From assembly GCF_047948215.1 (NCBI RefSeq), contig NC_134458.1, positions 136,818,536-136,882,535 of the forward strand: a DNA stretch of 64,000 nucleotides. The letters are read 5' to 3'. Shown here piece after piece: positions 1-12,649 of this stretch (position 1 is its first letter; every line of letters starts with the position of its first letter). Below the pieces are notes generated by a model, which saw nothing but the letters and a program-made list of their open reading frames with translations, searched no databases and had not been told where the DNA came from. The translations under genes were made by a program, and so were the position numbers. The stretch is from Lycorma delicatula (Eukaryota; Arthropoda; Insecta; Hemiptera; Fulgoridae).

Positions 1-129
1 CATTTCAACAGGGGAAGATGATTTCAATCAATAATTATTTACAGTTCTTAAATAAATAAATAAAAAATAAATTAATTTATATTGATTAATTTTAAAATTT
101 ATCAATAGAAAAAAAGGAAATAAATATAA

Positions 130-500
130 ATCTTACGTATAAATATGAAAATTTTTCGATTTGTCTGTTTGCTTGCAACAGCATCACGCGAGAATCAACC
201 GATCGATTGCTTTCAAATTTCTGGAACATTTTTGTTATTCAAGGGTAGGTTTTAAGCTATAGATTGAGACCCTAGACCATTTAGGAACTAATATATTAAA
301 GATATTCGTTAAAGAAACAAAAGTTAATTTTTTTACTTAATTATATTTCTGACGCATTGGCAACAGAAATATAGTGAAGTGAAATTACTAATTATTTTTT
401 ATTTAATGAATATCTGTAAAATATTTAAAATTCTCTCAACCTTGAGGACACGCGTCGGGGGTCCAGGGAACGGAGCCCCTGGCTCGACAGTTGCCTGACC
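130..500 (+). repeat. Dispersed non-coding repeat, family A, copy 1
   Basis: This copy shares long stretches with a second copy at 5400-5940. Shared blocks, in the same order, are the CAACAGCATCACGCG segment, the segment beginning GAGNCCCTAG, an AT-rich stretch around TTTTTTTACTT, ATCTGTAAAATATTTAA, and a GC-rich end reading ACGCGTCGGNGGTCCAGGG. The GC-rich end can fold on itself, because CCAGGG is followed closely by CCCCTGG. No reading frame was recognised. It is probably a non-autonomous mobile element; the class is not decided by what is visible here. Confidence 0.6.
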
Positions 501-767
501 CGTATTTGTATATATATAAAAAAATTAAAGACAATACTTTCTCAACAGAAATGAAATTTACCTTGAATGAAGTATAAAAGATGTTACATTACAAACCTGT
601 AAACAAAACCAAAAACAAATCATTGAAAGCATATTGGTACACGTAATAATGATAATAAATTAATATTTTAATTAAAACAGTAAAAAAAATAATTAAAAAC
701 TCATACTAACTTTAGTGAGATTACATTATGATCAGAATAATATACACATTAACAAGAAATATAATAA

Positions 768-769
<2 letters not shown>
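501..769. other. AT-rich sequence, nothing recognised
   Basis: AT-rich sequence between the family A repeat and a TA microsatellite. No reading frame, RNA gene or repeat was recognised. Confidence 0.5.

Positions 770-807
<38 letters not shown>
770..807. repeat. (TA)n microsatellite
   Basis: Uninterrupted alternating A and T of about 38 bp, followed by a short CA/TA transition. Confidence 0.95.
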
Positions 808-813
<6 letters not shown>

Positions 814-3800
814 CATATGAGATTTCTGAGGCAGTGGTAAGAAGTTTCTATGGACAAAACCACTGCGCAGTTAAACATTTGTTCTCCCCTCCACTGTTGA
901 TATTACTTAATTAATCCTTACGTCAAACACAATTTCCCCAATCTGTCTTTTAGTAGCTATGCGTTAGATACTTCATTTTTTACGTTTAATTCATATTTAA
1001 GCCTACTGTTTGGCTTGAAACTGTTCTCTTACTAATATATAGAATCGTTCCTTTGACTGTGTAGTATTGCAACACTTAATTTTATATTGGCTTTACTATA
1101 AAATAATTATTTATCGAATAATAAATTATTACAGGTTACGCTACGTTAATAATATGTTATTTTAATAGTGAAAACAATAATTTAAATTTTATATCGTATA
1201 ATTAGGTGATTTGTATGATGGACTACAGTATAACAAAATTTAAAAAAAATATTATTATGTAACATATTACAATTTTTCTACTGTATTTTATTAATAATCA
1301 AATATCTGGTATTTTGTTTTATTTTGTGAGCTAAAATATTTGTTATAAATCTGAGAAAAGTTTTCTTTCCAGCTAAGGAGTATCTTTATAAATTAAGTAC
1401 TTCTTCTTCAGAATTGTGAAAAAAGAAGTTTCATAAACTAAATATAAGGAAAATTTGGAATAATTTTAGCATAAAAAAAAATTAAAAAATTAAAACTAAA
1501 ATATTTTTCTGATAAATATCAGAGTTATTCTGTCGTTAAAAATAATATCAAAGAATACTCATAAAGAATAATTAGATTATTTTATAGCAATCATTTAAAA
1601 TTTGCATAAAAGAAAAATATGGATAAAATAAAAATGTATTTAAACATACAAAATTTAACTCATATAGTAGACTGTGTTAGAGATCTGCCGCGAACTTTTG
1701 GAGTGCAGCAGCATGGTCTCCCAATTTTTTACTTCACTCACTAGAGTTTATTTACTGTATCAAATTTTGTTCCTGTAAACCTGATCATGTCATTATTTAT
1801 TTTTCCAACCGTTCATTTTACCAACAATTTGTTCATTATCCTAAACTTAAATATTTAACTTTCTTCTTAATAAAACTAACTATTACACTATAAATAATTT
1901 TTATACAATTTAAAAATAAACAGATTGAAGTCAAATTTGTATTTTTTTCTTCTTTTATGTCGTATATCAAAGGATTAAAAGTTTGAACTTCTTGTTCAAC
2001 CACCAGGTAGAACCACCCTTTAAAATTACTAAAATACCATGGATACAGTCATTGAATTTTTGAAAGATAAATAAACACGATTTAGATAAAAACATCTAGA
2101 AAATCACCGAAAAGGAAAGAATCAAGGATAAGGGTGTATATGGTGATTAAAATGGGTGACCTACCCTTAGAGGGATGATGAAAAAAGACAAACTACGTCA
2201 CTCAAAGAACTACATCAAGAATTATCCTACACCAGTAGGCAATCACCCATTAATATTTCCTTGAGAATTTTTAAGAGATAGGTAAATTTTTATCCAGGAT
2301 TGAAGGTACACATTTCAGATTGATGATTTTTCATGTACCAGCTTAAATACTACAACAAATGCCTTTTCCTCCAAATTTTAAAGAATTTTTGAAGACAAGG
2401 CTAGCTTTCTCAAGGAAAACTTAGTTCTACTTTCAGGTTAAGCGGCCGTACAAAGAAGTATCCAAATGGTTGGAAACTATCAAAAACTAATTTAAGTCAG
2501 ATTGATTATAAAATAAGTTTTTTTAAATTATTTATTTTACGGAATATAGTACTTTTTTCAATTTTCAAATGAGACATACTTTATTTATTTTGTAATGGAA
2601 GAAAAAATAAATATTTCTAGAGAAACATTTATTATAAAAAATTGAGGCAAAGTTATGAAAAATGATGTTACCTTAACTTGATAATTTTATTGGAATTTTA
2701 GTTAATGGTTAAAGGAGGATAAAAATGTTGGAAGGACGGTTAGAGAACAGAAAATATTTTAAAATAATTTACGATATATATATTAGATAGCAAAAAGTTT
2801 TAGTGAACGTCGTCCTGTAGAAAAACGAAATAAATAAGGACAACTAAGGACGGGAGTGTGTGGATGAAGAAATAGCATGTAAAAAAAAATCTTGGATAAA
2901 TAAGGTGGCTGTTGTTTAAATCAAAACCCCAGTTAAGTTCACTTGAGTTAAAAGAGAAGAATTAAAGCTGTAGCTAAATCTGTTGTTTGATTAATCTGTT
3001 TTCGTTCACGGTCGCTGCCTGTAAGGCCGGACAACCGGCTAGTCTACTTCACTATTAAATCCTGGAGTCCGTCTCCCATTAGATCTTTTGTAGATGTGTA
3101 TTTGTGTTCCTGTATAACACGAGGTTTCTGGTTGTGTTTTTGCCGTATCGTTATTTAAGGGTTGAGAAAGGCTTCCCGATACACATAATTTACAGTTATA
3201 TGTCGTCTGTTTTTGTCTATTACTCTATACCCCTCTCTTTTTCTTTCCCTTTCCTCTCTCTCACGCTTTATTACTCTCTTACCCCCTTCGTACACTTTTG
3301 ATATAATTGCTAGCTAAGTCCACCCATACTTCTTATCCGTGTACGTATATCTGACCGGACAAAATTCTACAACAATCTACAGCTACGCTACTGCCACTTT
3401 AAAGGCAATTTGTGTTGGAAAATAGACGACGGCCTTGTCAGATAATTTAATTATTCTGTACCTTATTATCTATCTGCATAACCTGTTTTATAGTAACCTT
3501 TATGTGTATATCTCAGGAACATATCTCGTGAAATATTACGACTTGCACATAAATAAATTCCACGTAATGTAGTGTAAAGAAGAATTTTATGTAATTGTAT
3601 TTGAAAATTTTAAATTGAGAAAACAAAAAAAAACAATTTAAAGATAAATCTGTAGGAAAACAACTACGTTTATTAAAAAAGAAGTGTCTTTCATTGATTT
3701 ATTTACAAACATAAAAAAAAAGAAAACCCACTACATAATAATTTATTTAACCAACGTAAATTCAATCATTTGTTACAGACGTCTGTTTTAAGATTCTGAA

Positions 3801-3925
3801 AACATAAATAAAAAAAAAATCCCTTTCGGCACGGCGGAAGGCGGAGGTAGATTTCACCGGTGCTAAGTGGGGGACAAAAAAGATTTCTAACTTAAAATTA
3901 AGAAAAACTTCAAATTTATTCAATA
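808..3925. other. AT-rich non-coding stretch
   Basis: No gene, RNA or recognisable transposon was seen. The stretch has many A and T runs. The only open frame near 3104-3301 is short and dominated by Phe, Leu, Ser and Tyr from pyrimidine-rich DNA, so it is not called. A slightly GC-richer patch lies at 3000-3080. Confidence 0.5.
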
Positions 3926-4570
3926 CGACAATGGATGCATGTGAAAAAAAGTTTCATATGTTTAGCATATGACAAGCCCATCTTACAATTTCAGCAAAAT
4001 TTTGGTCACCCCTTGCCGAAAGGATTGGTCATATCAAAAATTGTTAAAGACAAAGGTTCCAGGTAATATTTAGAGAACTAGCGACCACTTTAAACCGATT
4101 CGAATCTGTGCCTATTAAGTGAGGTATGCTGTTTTTTGTCTTCAAAATCCCATTTTTTCCACCACCTTGGCCAATAATTATTTTAAATAAGTTAAATAAA
4201 TTAAAAATTTTGTTTAAATAAGTTTTAGGACCTTATCCAAAGAATATTAGGAACTTTAAATAAATTTTATTTCACTTAATAAGAAAGTTATAGCAATATT
4301 TTTTTTTTCGAAAAAGCACACTCCATTTCCATTCAGGTGGTCAGATTTTGTCCGTTAACGAATTCGACCGAGATTTTCGGACAAGTTATTATTAAGGAGC
4401 AATTTGAAAGTGATTGGCGGAAAACTACGGTAGTTGTCGTGTCCACAAGAAAGTGAAATAAATATATATATAAACCTTTGAGCTGGCGGTGGTTTTGGGG
4501 CCTGGGGGATGTTAAAGACGAAGATATGTCGAATTTTTCAGAAGTCGAATCATGGTACCCATTACAATAG
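3926..4570. repeat. Possible dispersed non-coding repeat (single copy in window)
   Basis: This block has higher sequence complexity than its surroundings and no open frame. It contains GC-rich phrases such as TTCCAGGTAATATTTAGAG and GTCCGTTAACGAATTCGACC, and ends in a G-rich patch near 4480-4515. It resembles repeat consensus-type DNA rather than the neighbouring AT background. No second copy is present in the window, so the call is an inference. Confidence 0.3.
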
Positions 4571-5399
4571 GTAGCTTTCTTATAAAACCTACCTAAAAAA
4601 ATAAATCTTATAAAATAAAAATTAATATTTAATCCTCTGTAAGTCAGAAAATTAATACCACATTAATAATATCATATTTAGAAAAAAATAATAATTCTAC
4701 AAATTTTAAAAGTAAAGTTTTTAAATTTAAAAAACTAGATTTTTATTAGTGAATTTTATGATTTTTTTTAATGTTAATACCGTCTCCGATGGTATATTCT
4801 ATAGCATTTCTTTTTCTAATGAAATAAAAAATAGCAAAGATAAAAGATGTTTTTTTTTATAATCAACCCAATTCGAGCAATAATAACTTCAGTTTCTCAT
4901 TTCCCTTTTTATTTAATTTATATAATAAATTATATTATACTCAGATCAGAATATAATTTTACAGTACATTACGTCACAACATGAATGTTAAGTGTTTCAA
5001 ATGTGTGGATAAAAATCGAAATGTTTAAGATATACCACAGCAGTATCACAAAGCAATTAATAATTATGTAAAAAAATAGGAATTTCATAGTTAAGAAGTT
5101 GTGTTTTAAAAAACTAATGTCAGATATATAACTTCAGAAAATCGATTTTTTACTTTTTTATTTACTTTAGCAAAATGATTTACTTTGATTATGATATTAT
5201 AATTTAAAAAAAAAACTAGTTAACAAATAAACAAAATAATTACTTAAATTAGCAAGCTTAGCAATAGAAAATACATTTAAGTTAATAAAGATTGATTAAT
5301 AAGTCTGAAATTGGTTTTAAAGTGTTTGTCACGGGCTAATTCATTGCTAAAAGGCCACTTATTGTCTGTAGTAATTAAGAATAGATTTTCTTATACAGA
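4571..5399. other. AT-rich sequence, nothing recognised
   Basis: Long A and T runs without an open frame, RNA gene or visible repeat partner in the window. Confidence 0.5.
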
Positions 5400-5940
5400 T
5401 CGAAAGTTCTTAAGATCGAAAGTTAGTCTGTTTATTTGTTTGCAACAGCATCACGCGGGAACCAACCGCTATTAGATTTTCAGGATACATTCGTGTTATT
5501 CCAAGGAAGGTACATAGATCGAGGCCCTAGTCCCCTGGGAAGTAAGTAGTGAATTAAAGATATTTCATTACAGACACAGAGTTTAATTTTTTTACTTCAT
5601 TATATTTCTATCACCATGATAACAGAAAGAAAATGAAGTAAAATGACTAATTCTTTCTTATCTGTAAAATATTTAATATTCACATTACTATTAATAGTTA
5701 CTGCTATTCTGTTTTAGGTAATTTACTTTTTTCAAGTGTTTATGAAGTTTGTATACTTACTTCCTCATTTACTCTTCTCTTTTCAATTTTTTTTTTTTAT
5801 TTACATAACGTCCCCTTTCATCATTCATTTTTCTTCTTCTTCCTTCCATGAGCATAACGAACGCGTCGGAGGTCCAGGGGACGGACCTCCCCTAGGTAGA
5901 CGGTTGGGTGAGCGAAGCGAACCTTGACCGGACAGTTTTT
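5400..5940 (+). repeat. Dispersed non-coding repeat, family A, copy 2
   Basis: Second copy of the family seen at 130-500, in the same orientation. It keeps the GCAACAGCATCACGCG block, GAGGCCCTAG, the TTTTTTTACTTCATTATATT stretch and the terminal GC-rich block at about 5860-5935 (ACGCGTCGG, GGTCCAGGGG, then GTGAGCGAAGCGAACC). About 165 bp lie between the AT-rich part and the GC-rich end that are not in copy 1. Short open frames across it on both strands have no recognisable product. Confidence 0.6.
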
Positions 5941-6277
5941 ACATAAAATATTTGCAACTGTATATGCAATAAGATAAACATAATCAATAGGGAAATAGGG
6001 AAAAATATTAGAATTTTGAAAACATTGCATGAAAAATATAATATTTTAATTACACATTTCATGAGGCTGCAAAAATTCAGATTTATCTAATTAATACTTT
6101 TTTTTTTTATAAATTGTCAACTGAATAATGTGATTTTTTTTGTAAAATGAAATTTATTAATTTTTTTAAAAATAAATTGGCCAGAAAATATAAGATTTGG
6201 GAAAAAAGTTTCTTCGTATTTTAATGGAAAATTAAATCAAGGTTAATATTTATATTTCAGTTAAATTTTTATTAAAC
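5941..6277. other. AT-rich sequence, nothing recognised
   Basis: Spacer between the family A repeat and the mariner relic. A terminal inverted repeat of the mariner element may have been here but was not identified. Confidence 0.45.
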
Positions 6278-7306
6278 CAAATGTCTGCCGTTTTTGACGA
6301 CCACTTTCTTAGGTATTTTGCACATTTTTGAGGTAAAATTTTAATCTCGTTTACTCGTAGAACTTCTCTGGTTTTTGGACAAAAAACTGATATTTTCAAC
6401 TGATGATTTTTTTCAACTGATTAACTGATGATTTTCAAAACCCTCTTTTGAAGATAATTTTAAACCATTGAGAGTTCTATAGAGACCGAAACAAATGGTA
6501 GAATGACAGTTGAAGGTCAGGATTATACGGTGGATGCATTAAAACCTCCCACCCAATGTCTTTCAATTTTCGACGGATAACCAAAGATATATGTGATTTG
6601 ATGTTTTCAAACTATCCTTCAATTCTGGTCGGTTTATTTCGATTGTTTTTGACGTAATCTTTCGAGTTGTTGGAAGTAGAAGTTATAATCATTCGTTTGA
6701 CCGGGTGGTAACAGTTCATAGTGAATAATTTCTTTTCAATCACAAACACACACACATGCGCGCGCGCAGAGAGAGAGAGTGACAAACACACAGAAAAGGC
6801 TGTTCTTGACGTCAATCCTGCTTCACTTTGCTTCGACTTCGAGCTTTTCCACAGAATATTGCCGTACGTGATTTATTTTTCATCAACCGTTTCAAAAATG
6901 GATTTCGTTTCGTTTTAGCAAGGATTCGAAGATGGAAATTCAATAGTTAATTTTTCATTTTTAAATCATGTGGTACTCAAACATCAAGTTTTTTTAATCC
7001 GGCCTTCTTCAAACGATTTAAAACTGTTTTGTAGCATTTTTTTTAGTTTGTTAATAATATCACAACTGCTAATATCCCAGTCTCGCTTAATTTTTCAATG
7101 ATTTCATCTACTTTTTCAATCATTGTCCGATCAGATCGAGGTCTATCATTTCAAAATTTCCCTTTTGAAAACATTAGAACTGCTAGTTTGATTATGCCAC
7201 ATGTACACAGATATGACAATTTTTCTTTTAGCAGCCAGATTCGGATCCTTACCTTTTTTGAAATAAAATTTCAATTGGCTAGAATTTCTTCTCTATTTTC
7301 ATTCAT
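6278..7306 (-). pseudogene. Mariner transposase pseudogene (mauritiana-like)
   Basis: Read on the minus strand, translation across several frames recovers most of a mariner transposase in order: an N-terminal Met-Lys-Ile-Glu start near 7306, the helix-turn-helix region, TVDEK-stop-ITYGNI (usual DEKW), SKQSEAGLTSRTAF, then the catalytic-core end with GWEVLMHPPYNPDL and YHLFRSL, and a C-terminal PKKVVVKNG. Mariner enzymes use three Asp residues. Here the first is kept in VDEK, the second (normally HDNARPH) is Glu in FENIKSH, and the third (normally SDYHLF) is Phe in SFYHLF. With stops and frameshifts this copy cannot make enzyme. The family call comes from recognised motifs, not from a search. 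Terminal inverted repeats were not found. Confidence 0.85.
6741..6780. repeat. Compound CA/GC/GA microsatellite inside mariner relic
   Basis: Consecutive CA, CG and GA dinucleotide tracts. It lies exactly where the transposase should encode the Trp-rich segment before the LLPPG-like motif, so the expansion took place within the dead transposon. Confidence 0.9.
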
Positions 7307-7830
7307 TTTCAAGATGCAATAAAGTTTAAATAAATGACTTTTAAAACCACCCAAATGTTGCCAGATTTGATTAATATTACCAGAGTTATGGGATCCTAAA
7401 GCCATTAACCGGGAGAATACGAAGAAATGTTTTTCTCAATTCATATTTTAGATGGTTAAGAAAATTTATTTCAAATAGAAATGAGAAAATCATAAGATTC
7501 CTTTAACGTAGGATCTTATTATGCTTAACCATGATATGTACAATATGGGACTATACTTATTTAAAATCTATAAAGTAAAATAAGATTTTCAAAACGACAA
7601 ATATTTAATGTGAAAGCAAAGAGATTGTAAAGATTTCCTGTGAAAGACAAAATAGTATACCTTTTCACTAACAAATGATTCAATATATCTTATTTCATAA
7701 CAATAAAATAATTTTTATAAAGATAAATTTATCACCGCTAATCGAGAAGTAACAACTCTAGATTATTAAATAAGGTAATAATTAATATTTACATTATGAG
7801 GTATTAACTAATTGCTATTAGTAATAACAG
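7307..7830. other. AT-rich sequence, nothing recognised
   Basis: No reading frame or RNA gene was seen. The 5' end of the mariner element should lie in the first part, but no inverted repeat was identified. Confidence 0.45.
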
Positions 7831-8085
7831 AACCCGCCGTTCTAGGGATAAAATCGTCTTCACAAATCAAATTTTCGAAGTTGAGAGTTCTGAGGTTCAA
7901 ATCCTTGTAAAAGCTAATTGTTTTTATACGGTTTTGAATACTAGACAGTAGATATCGGTATACTTCGGTGGTTGGGGTTTAATTAATCACACGTCTCAGG
8001 AATGGTCGGCCTGAGTTTTTACAAGACACTGAGTTTTTACACCAAACATTTACATATCATCCTCATCTCACTGGGCCATTGGGAG
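7831..8085 (+). mobile_element. tRNA-derived SINE, copy 1
   Basis: The head contains a polymerase III B-box-like GGTTCAAATCC near 7893. It is followed by a body shared with copies at 32470-32722 and 48.35-48.89 kb, including a block close to TGGTTGGGTTTCAATTAACC and another close to CTCAGGAATGGTC. The A-box side (CCGTTCTAGGGATAAAATCG) is diverged. SINEs of this kind encode no protein and depend on a LINE for mobility. Divergence from the other copies suggests an older insertion. Confidence 0.75.
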
Positions 8086-8519
8086 TTGCTTACTGTTCAC
8101 TAGTTGAACAGACTGCAACGTACACAATAGGAAAAAAAATGTTTTAATTTATTATAACATCCTAATTAAATTTGCTTGTGGAATTTAAAGAATAATTTCA
8201 ATCTCTATGCACCGTAGTAAGTAAATGATTTGTAGCTATTAGTAGAAAAACAAGTTGTGTATATTCATCCTTTAAAAAATGTAGATCTGGATTCGTATTT
8301 TGCTTATATAACGCTTAAAAATAATATTTAAGGAATAGAAACCTGGATTCATTACCCCGATGATTTTCAAAATTGATTAATTTTTATTTAATTTTGTAAC
8401 TTCTGTTTGATGATCTTACATTTTTTTAAATTTCGATTACATTTAAGATTCTACCGGATAAAAATTTTAAAATGAATACTGTAAGTAAAAATAAGGTGAA
8501 TTTTAGTGAGTGAACGAAT
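8086..8519. other. AT-rich sequence, nothing recognised
   Basis: No open frame or repeat partner was seen in this interval. Confidence 0.45.
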
Positions 8520-8840
8520 GAGTACCTAGTGAATGAACGGACGAACCGGCCGAGAAACGAGGAAGAAGTTTTACTTCCACTTGGCTAGCGACTCACGTCC
8601 AATCGTCAGTAATTAAACAGCTCTGGTCCAAATTGAATCAGAGTCCACTTGACTGGGCTCGATACCGACCGAGGAGAAACCAATTGGTCGCTGGACGTGA
8701 CATCCATCTTTCTGCCCCAGTCTACCGCTCTACACTCTTCGTCTAGAAATACCCCCCTCCGAATACCCTTTTCGAAAACTACAGCTAGTCTTCAACTAAA
8801 CTGCAAAACGCCTAATCAAACTAACTATCCGTAGCCAAGA
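8520..8840. other. GC-richer island, function unknown
   Basis: A block clearly richer in G and C than the flanks, with phrases such as ACGAACCGGCCGAG and CTCGATACCGACCGAGG. A 61-codon frame at 8649-8834 (plus) is rich in Thr, Ser and Asn and resembles no family known to me. It could be a conserved non-coding element, a worn exon or a transposon scrap. Nothing in the sequence separates these. Confidence 0.35.
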
Positions 8841-10984
8841 AAATTCTCAAGACTTTCTTTTAGTCATGACCGTTTAAAAAATATGAATTTTAAGTAATTT
8901 AATATCACATTTATCATATAATAATTACGTATAATATGAAATAAACAAGATATTTCTATTTTGATTAACAAAGTTAACAGTTTTAAAAAACAAGCAATTA
9001 CTAGACCACACAAAACATTTTTTTAAAATGTAATCGAATTTATAAAATATTTAATTAATCTCAGATTTGACTGATGCAGTTTACAATATTCCACACATAA
9101 TAAAACCCTAGGTTTAAAATTCTTATAACTATTTTTATTTTATTTTATTTATTTTTTTTTGTAAAGATAGTACTTCCCACTAAGTAGATGATTCCATTAG
9201 TTTATAAATTCTTTAATACTGGCTGTAAGACGTACGTCTCAGGTTAAATTTAATCTAAATAAAGACAAATAAAGTAACACTGTTAATTCATGTGTTATCA
9301 AGTAACAGTTTCCAGTTCACATACTTTATGATTATTTTAGAATAATAATCAACAGTTGAAACAATTCAATAAATTTAAAAAAAGTAGTTATTACATTAAT
9401 TGTAAAAAATTAAATAAAGGTTTATAGAATTAATTGAACCATTCGGTGGAATCACACTATACTACAAGGTAATCATTTAAATATATCACAGCCATTAAGA
9501 AGAAAACTCCTTTGTCTATTTCTGTTTTTTTTATTTTAAGTAGACTCAAGTAGAAACACCAATGCAAATAAATCATACTGTTTTCCAGTACCTTCGAGAA
9601 GAAAACGATTATTAAAAGTATCGAAGACACGATTTATTCTAAAATTCCTTCTTCCCTATTTTTAGTTCAGGTATAACCAATTATATTATTTTTATTTAAC
9701 AAAAATAATATTCTACTGTATTTATCAATTTTTCAATTATTTTGACAAAAAATTAAACCATTGTTAATATTTACTAAGAATCTTTTACTTTATATGTTTA
9801 TTTTTTAAATAAATTTACCTGATAATTATTTATGAGTAATATATTTGATCTGAAAATATAATTATAGAAATTTATGGATCCTACTGTAAGGATCTAAGTT
9901 AAATGATTTTTTTTTAATCTATTTTCACTTTTATTTTATAATTAAACAATTTTCTCTAAAGCATTTTTTAATATTACATCGACACTGGAGTACGATTTAA
10001 TAGTATCAAGTAATAATAGTAACGACGAAAAAATAGTGACTGCAAATAAAATTGAAAGATTTCAAGTTAGTTGTACCTAATCGTCCAGTTATTAAAGCAT
10101 CATGTATTGACTATGGCTTATTAAATAATATTAAGAAAATTCTTTGCTTTTCAACACTGACTAATACCTAGGTATGTTTAAATAGGAATAATACAACAAT
10201 TTAACTGAATTAAAAAAGGTAAATATTTTACTTAAATGAGTAAGATAAGTGCATGGATTACAAGTGTATAAATGGAATAAACATACAGTAATTTCATATA
10301 TATAAAAAATTCCGTACAGTAGAAATCTCAGGCTAAAACTAAAAATGAGCAGCTACATACTCCCAGTTTTATTCTACGCACAACTGGATTTTTCTCAAGA
10401 AGTAGTGTAAGACGTTAGAATCTTTTCAAATGTGAACTTATAAGTATTTAGTTTATGATTACTTAAACTGGATAAAACATGATATTCACAGTTCTAGAAA
10501 AACTAAATAAATCCTCCTACTGAAGTTGAGATAACCAAAAATATGGAAGAAATACAATATTGTTTAAGTAATATCACGATTAATAAAAAATACCCTTATC
10601 TACAAACGTAAAATTGATGATGATCACAGAAGGGACAGATAAAACACCTTTTGGCTTTGGAATCTACGAAAATGGTTCAGGAAAAATAACACAGATCTGT
10701 TTAAAATTACAATTTTCAAGATGAAATATCACTGATGGTTATAAGAATTTTGCTAAAACAAACTAGAAAGAAAAGAAAACTTTTTAGAGTGAACAACCTG
10801 GAACGTTATGGGTAACTTAATAATATTTAATTAATTTTTTTGAAAAAAATTTCTTTTTTTTTGTATGTGCCGTATAACATAATTTATTATGTGTTTCAAT
10901 ACATCGTTATGTTGCTAATATAATAAGCTAGTTTTGTAAATAATAAATAAATCCGTAACCCTCATAGCAATTATAATACACTAG

Positions 10985-10985
<1 letters not shown>
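8841..10985. other. AT-rich non-coding stretch
   Basis: About 2.1 kb of AT-rich DNA with no recognised gene, RNA or repeat. No open frame of note occurs on either strand. Confidence 0.5.

Positions 10986-11032
<47 letters not shown>
10986..11032. repeat. (CA)n microsatellite
   Basis: Perfect CA dinucleotide run of about 46 bp just upstream of the LINE relic. Confidence 0.95.
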
Positions 11033-11189
11033 GCACATTTCTGAGAAAAAAATGGTCATATTCTTTCTTGTCCAAATAAAACATTTTACTTCGTATAACC
11101 ATAGTTCAAATTGTATAATAAAACTGATTCCTTTGTGAATATAAAAAAAATAACCGACTTAGATCCCATATAAAATGATTTTGTAACAG

Positions 11190-12588
11190 CGTTTTAAAAC
11201 TGTCACCGCACAGAGCCACTTTACTGGCTTCCTGATCTGAAAAGGTTTTAATGGATTGCATGTCGAAACCATCAACGACATGCAAAGCCAGAAAGTTCAG
11301 GCGTTGAAGAAGATCGGTGAATTTGCGGTTTCTGTCCAACCGCATAGCACACTTAACTCATCTAGAGGAGTTGTTGTTTGTCTTCTTAATTGTACAGAAA
11401 AAGAAGTTGTACAAGAAATGTCGAGTCAGAGAGTGACTCAGTGTCGCAGACTAACCATGTGAAGAAATGGTGAAGTTGTTCCTTCGGCCTCGCATGTTTT
11501 AACATTTAATAGGCCGAACCTTCCTGAAAAGGTACGAGCTGGCATCCATCGGCTTGATGTACGGACACTCATTCCGCAGCCGATGAGATGTTTTAAGTGT
11601 CAACGATTCGGACACACAGCAGCTAGATGTGCAGCGCAGGAAATATGTATATGTGGAGAGAAAACACATGAGGGTCACCCATGTAAAGACCCTCCAATCT
11701 GCGTTAACTGTAAAGGGCATCACAACTGTCGTTCAAGGAACTGCCCTACATATAAATTAGAAAACAGCCATTCAGGAAGTTAAAACGCTTCAGAAGGTCA
11801 GTTATCCTGAAGCGAAGAAAATTGTTAATCAGCTCACACCACGACCATCGACTTCTTATGCAGAAGCAGCGGCTGCCCCTTCCACATCTAAAATTAATGT
11901 GGAGCAGTTGCTTAACACGATGGCACCAAGTCTTGCGACAATGATTGAAAGAATCATTGATTCAAAGATTGAGTCCACTCATCAGAGAAAACAAAGTAAA
12001 GATGAGACGGCTCATCCCCGGACCGACGCCGTTGACATGAGAGACGCACCAGCGCTGTTTAAAAATCCAGCCAAATCTGCGATCGTAAAGCCACCAACTA
12101 GCGTAAAAATTAAAAATCTCGACTTATCTGACAAAGAGAAACAGATCACTCCGTCGTCTAGTCACAAGCCTAAGGAAATTGTGACAAGAAAATCCGAGTC
12201 TACCGAAATGGAGGTGCAAGTTATTATTGAAAAAGCACCAGACGCAGATGGTAAAAAAACTGCATCAATGGAGCCTCCAAAAGCTCAAAGAACAGCTTCA
12301 GCCAGAGTATCTATTTCAGCTGGACCCAGCACTGCAGTAGAGATAGAATCCAGTTAATCAGCCGCGGAAAGTGCATCGCTTGCTAGTTTAGATTCCATAG
12401 CAACGATGCTAACAGCACCAATGAAGCTTTTATCACCTGATGTAAGCCAGCGAACGTCATTGGCATCAGAAAGAGAAGAAGATGCCATGTCCGAGGCCTC
12501 AGACACACTGTCATCGGAAGTTGAGGCCGTTCGCGGAATGGAAAAACGGTGCAAGAAAGGATGGCCGAAAGGAAAGCCTAGGAAGTAA
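11190..12588 (+). pseudogene. LINE ORF1 (gag-like zinc-knuckle protein) pseudogene
   Basis: ORF1 proteins of jockey/I-type LINEs bind element RNA and act as chaperones in the ribonucleoprotein. The conceptual protein has an N-terminal domain with VETINDMQSQK and VQPHSTLNSSRGVV, then a CCHC knuckle at 11588-11629, CFKCQRFGHTAARC (C-x2-C-x4-H-x4-C). Two further Cys/His clusters follow, including CVNCKGHHNC, then a charged Ser/Pro-rich linker and a basic C terminus (KKGWPKGKPRK) before the stop. Breaks seen are TGA at 11460-11462, a frameshift near 11764, and TAA at 12355-12357; the reading frame otherwise continues through each. The true start was not identified. It is not functional as written. 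Confidence 0.88.
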
Positions 12589-12649
12589 TTTTTTGAATTC
12601 GAAGTTACAGGAAAATGTAATTTTTTGAACATTTTTTTGATTCATGAGA

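Noticed and set aside
3104..3301. 65-codon plus-strand frame
   Set aside because: Arises from a pyrimidine-rich tract; the composition is what chance would give there.
12354..12632. 92-codon minus-strand frame
   Set aside because: Antisense to LINE ORF1, whose frame continues through the same bases on the plus strand.
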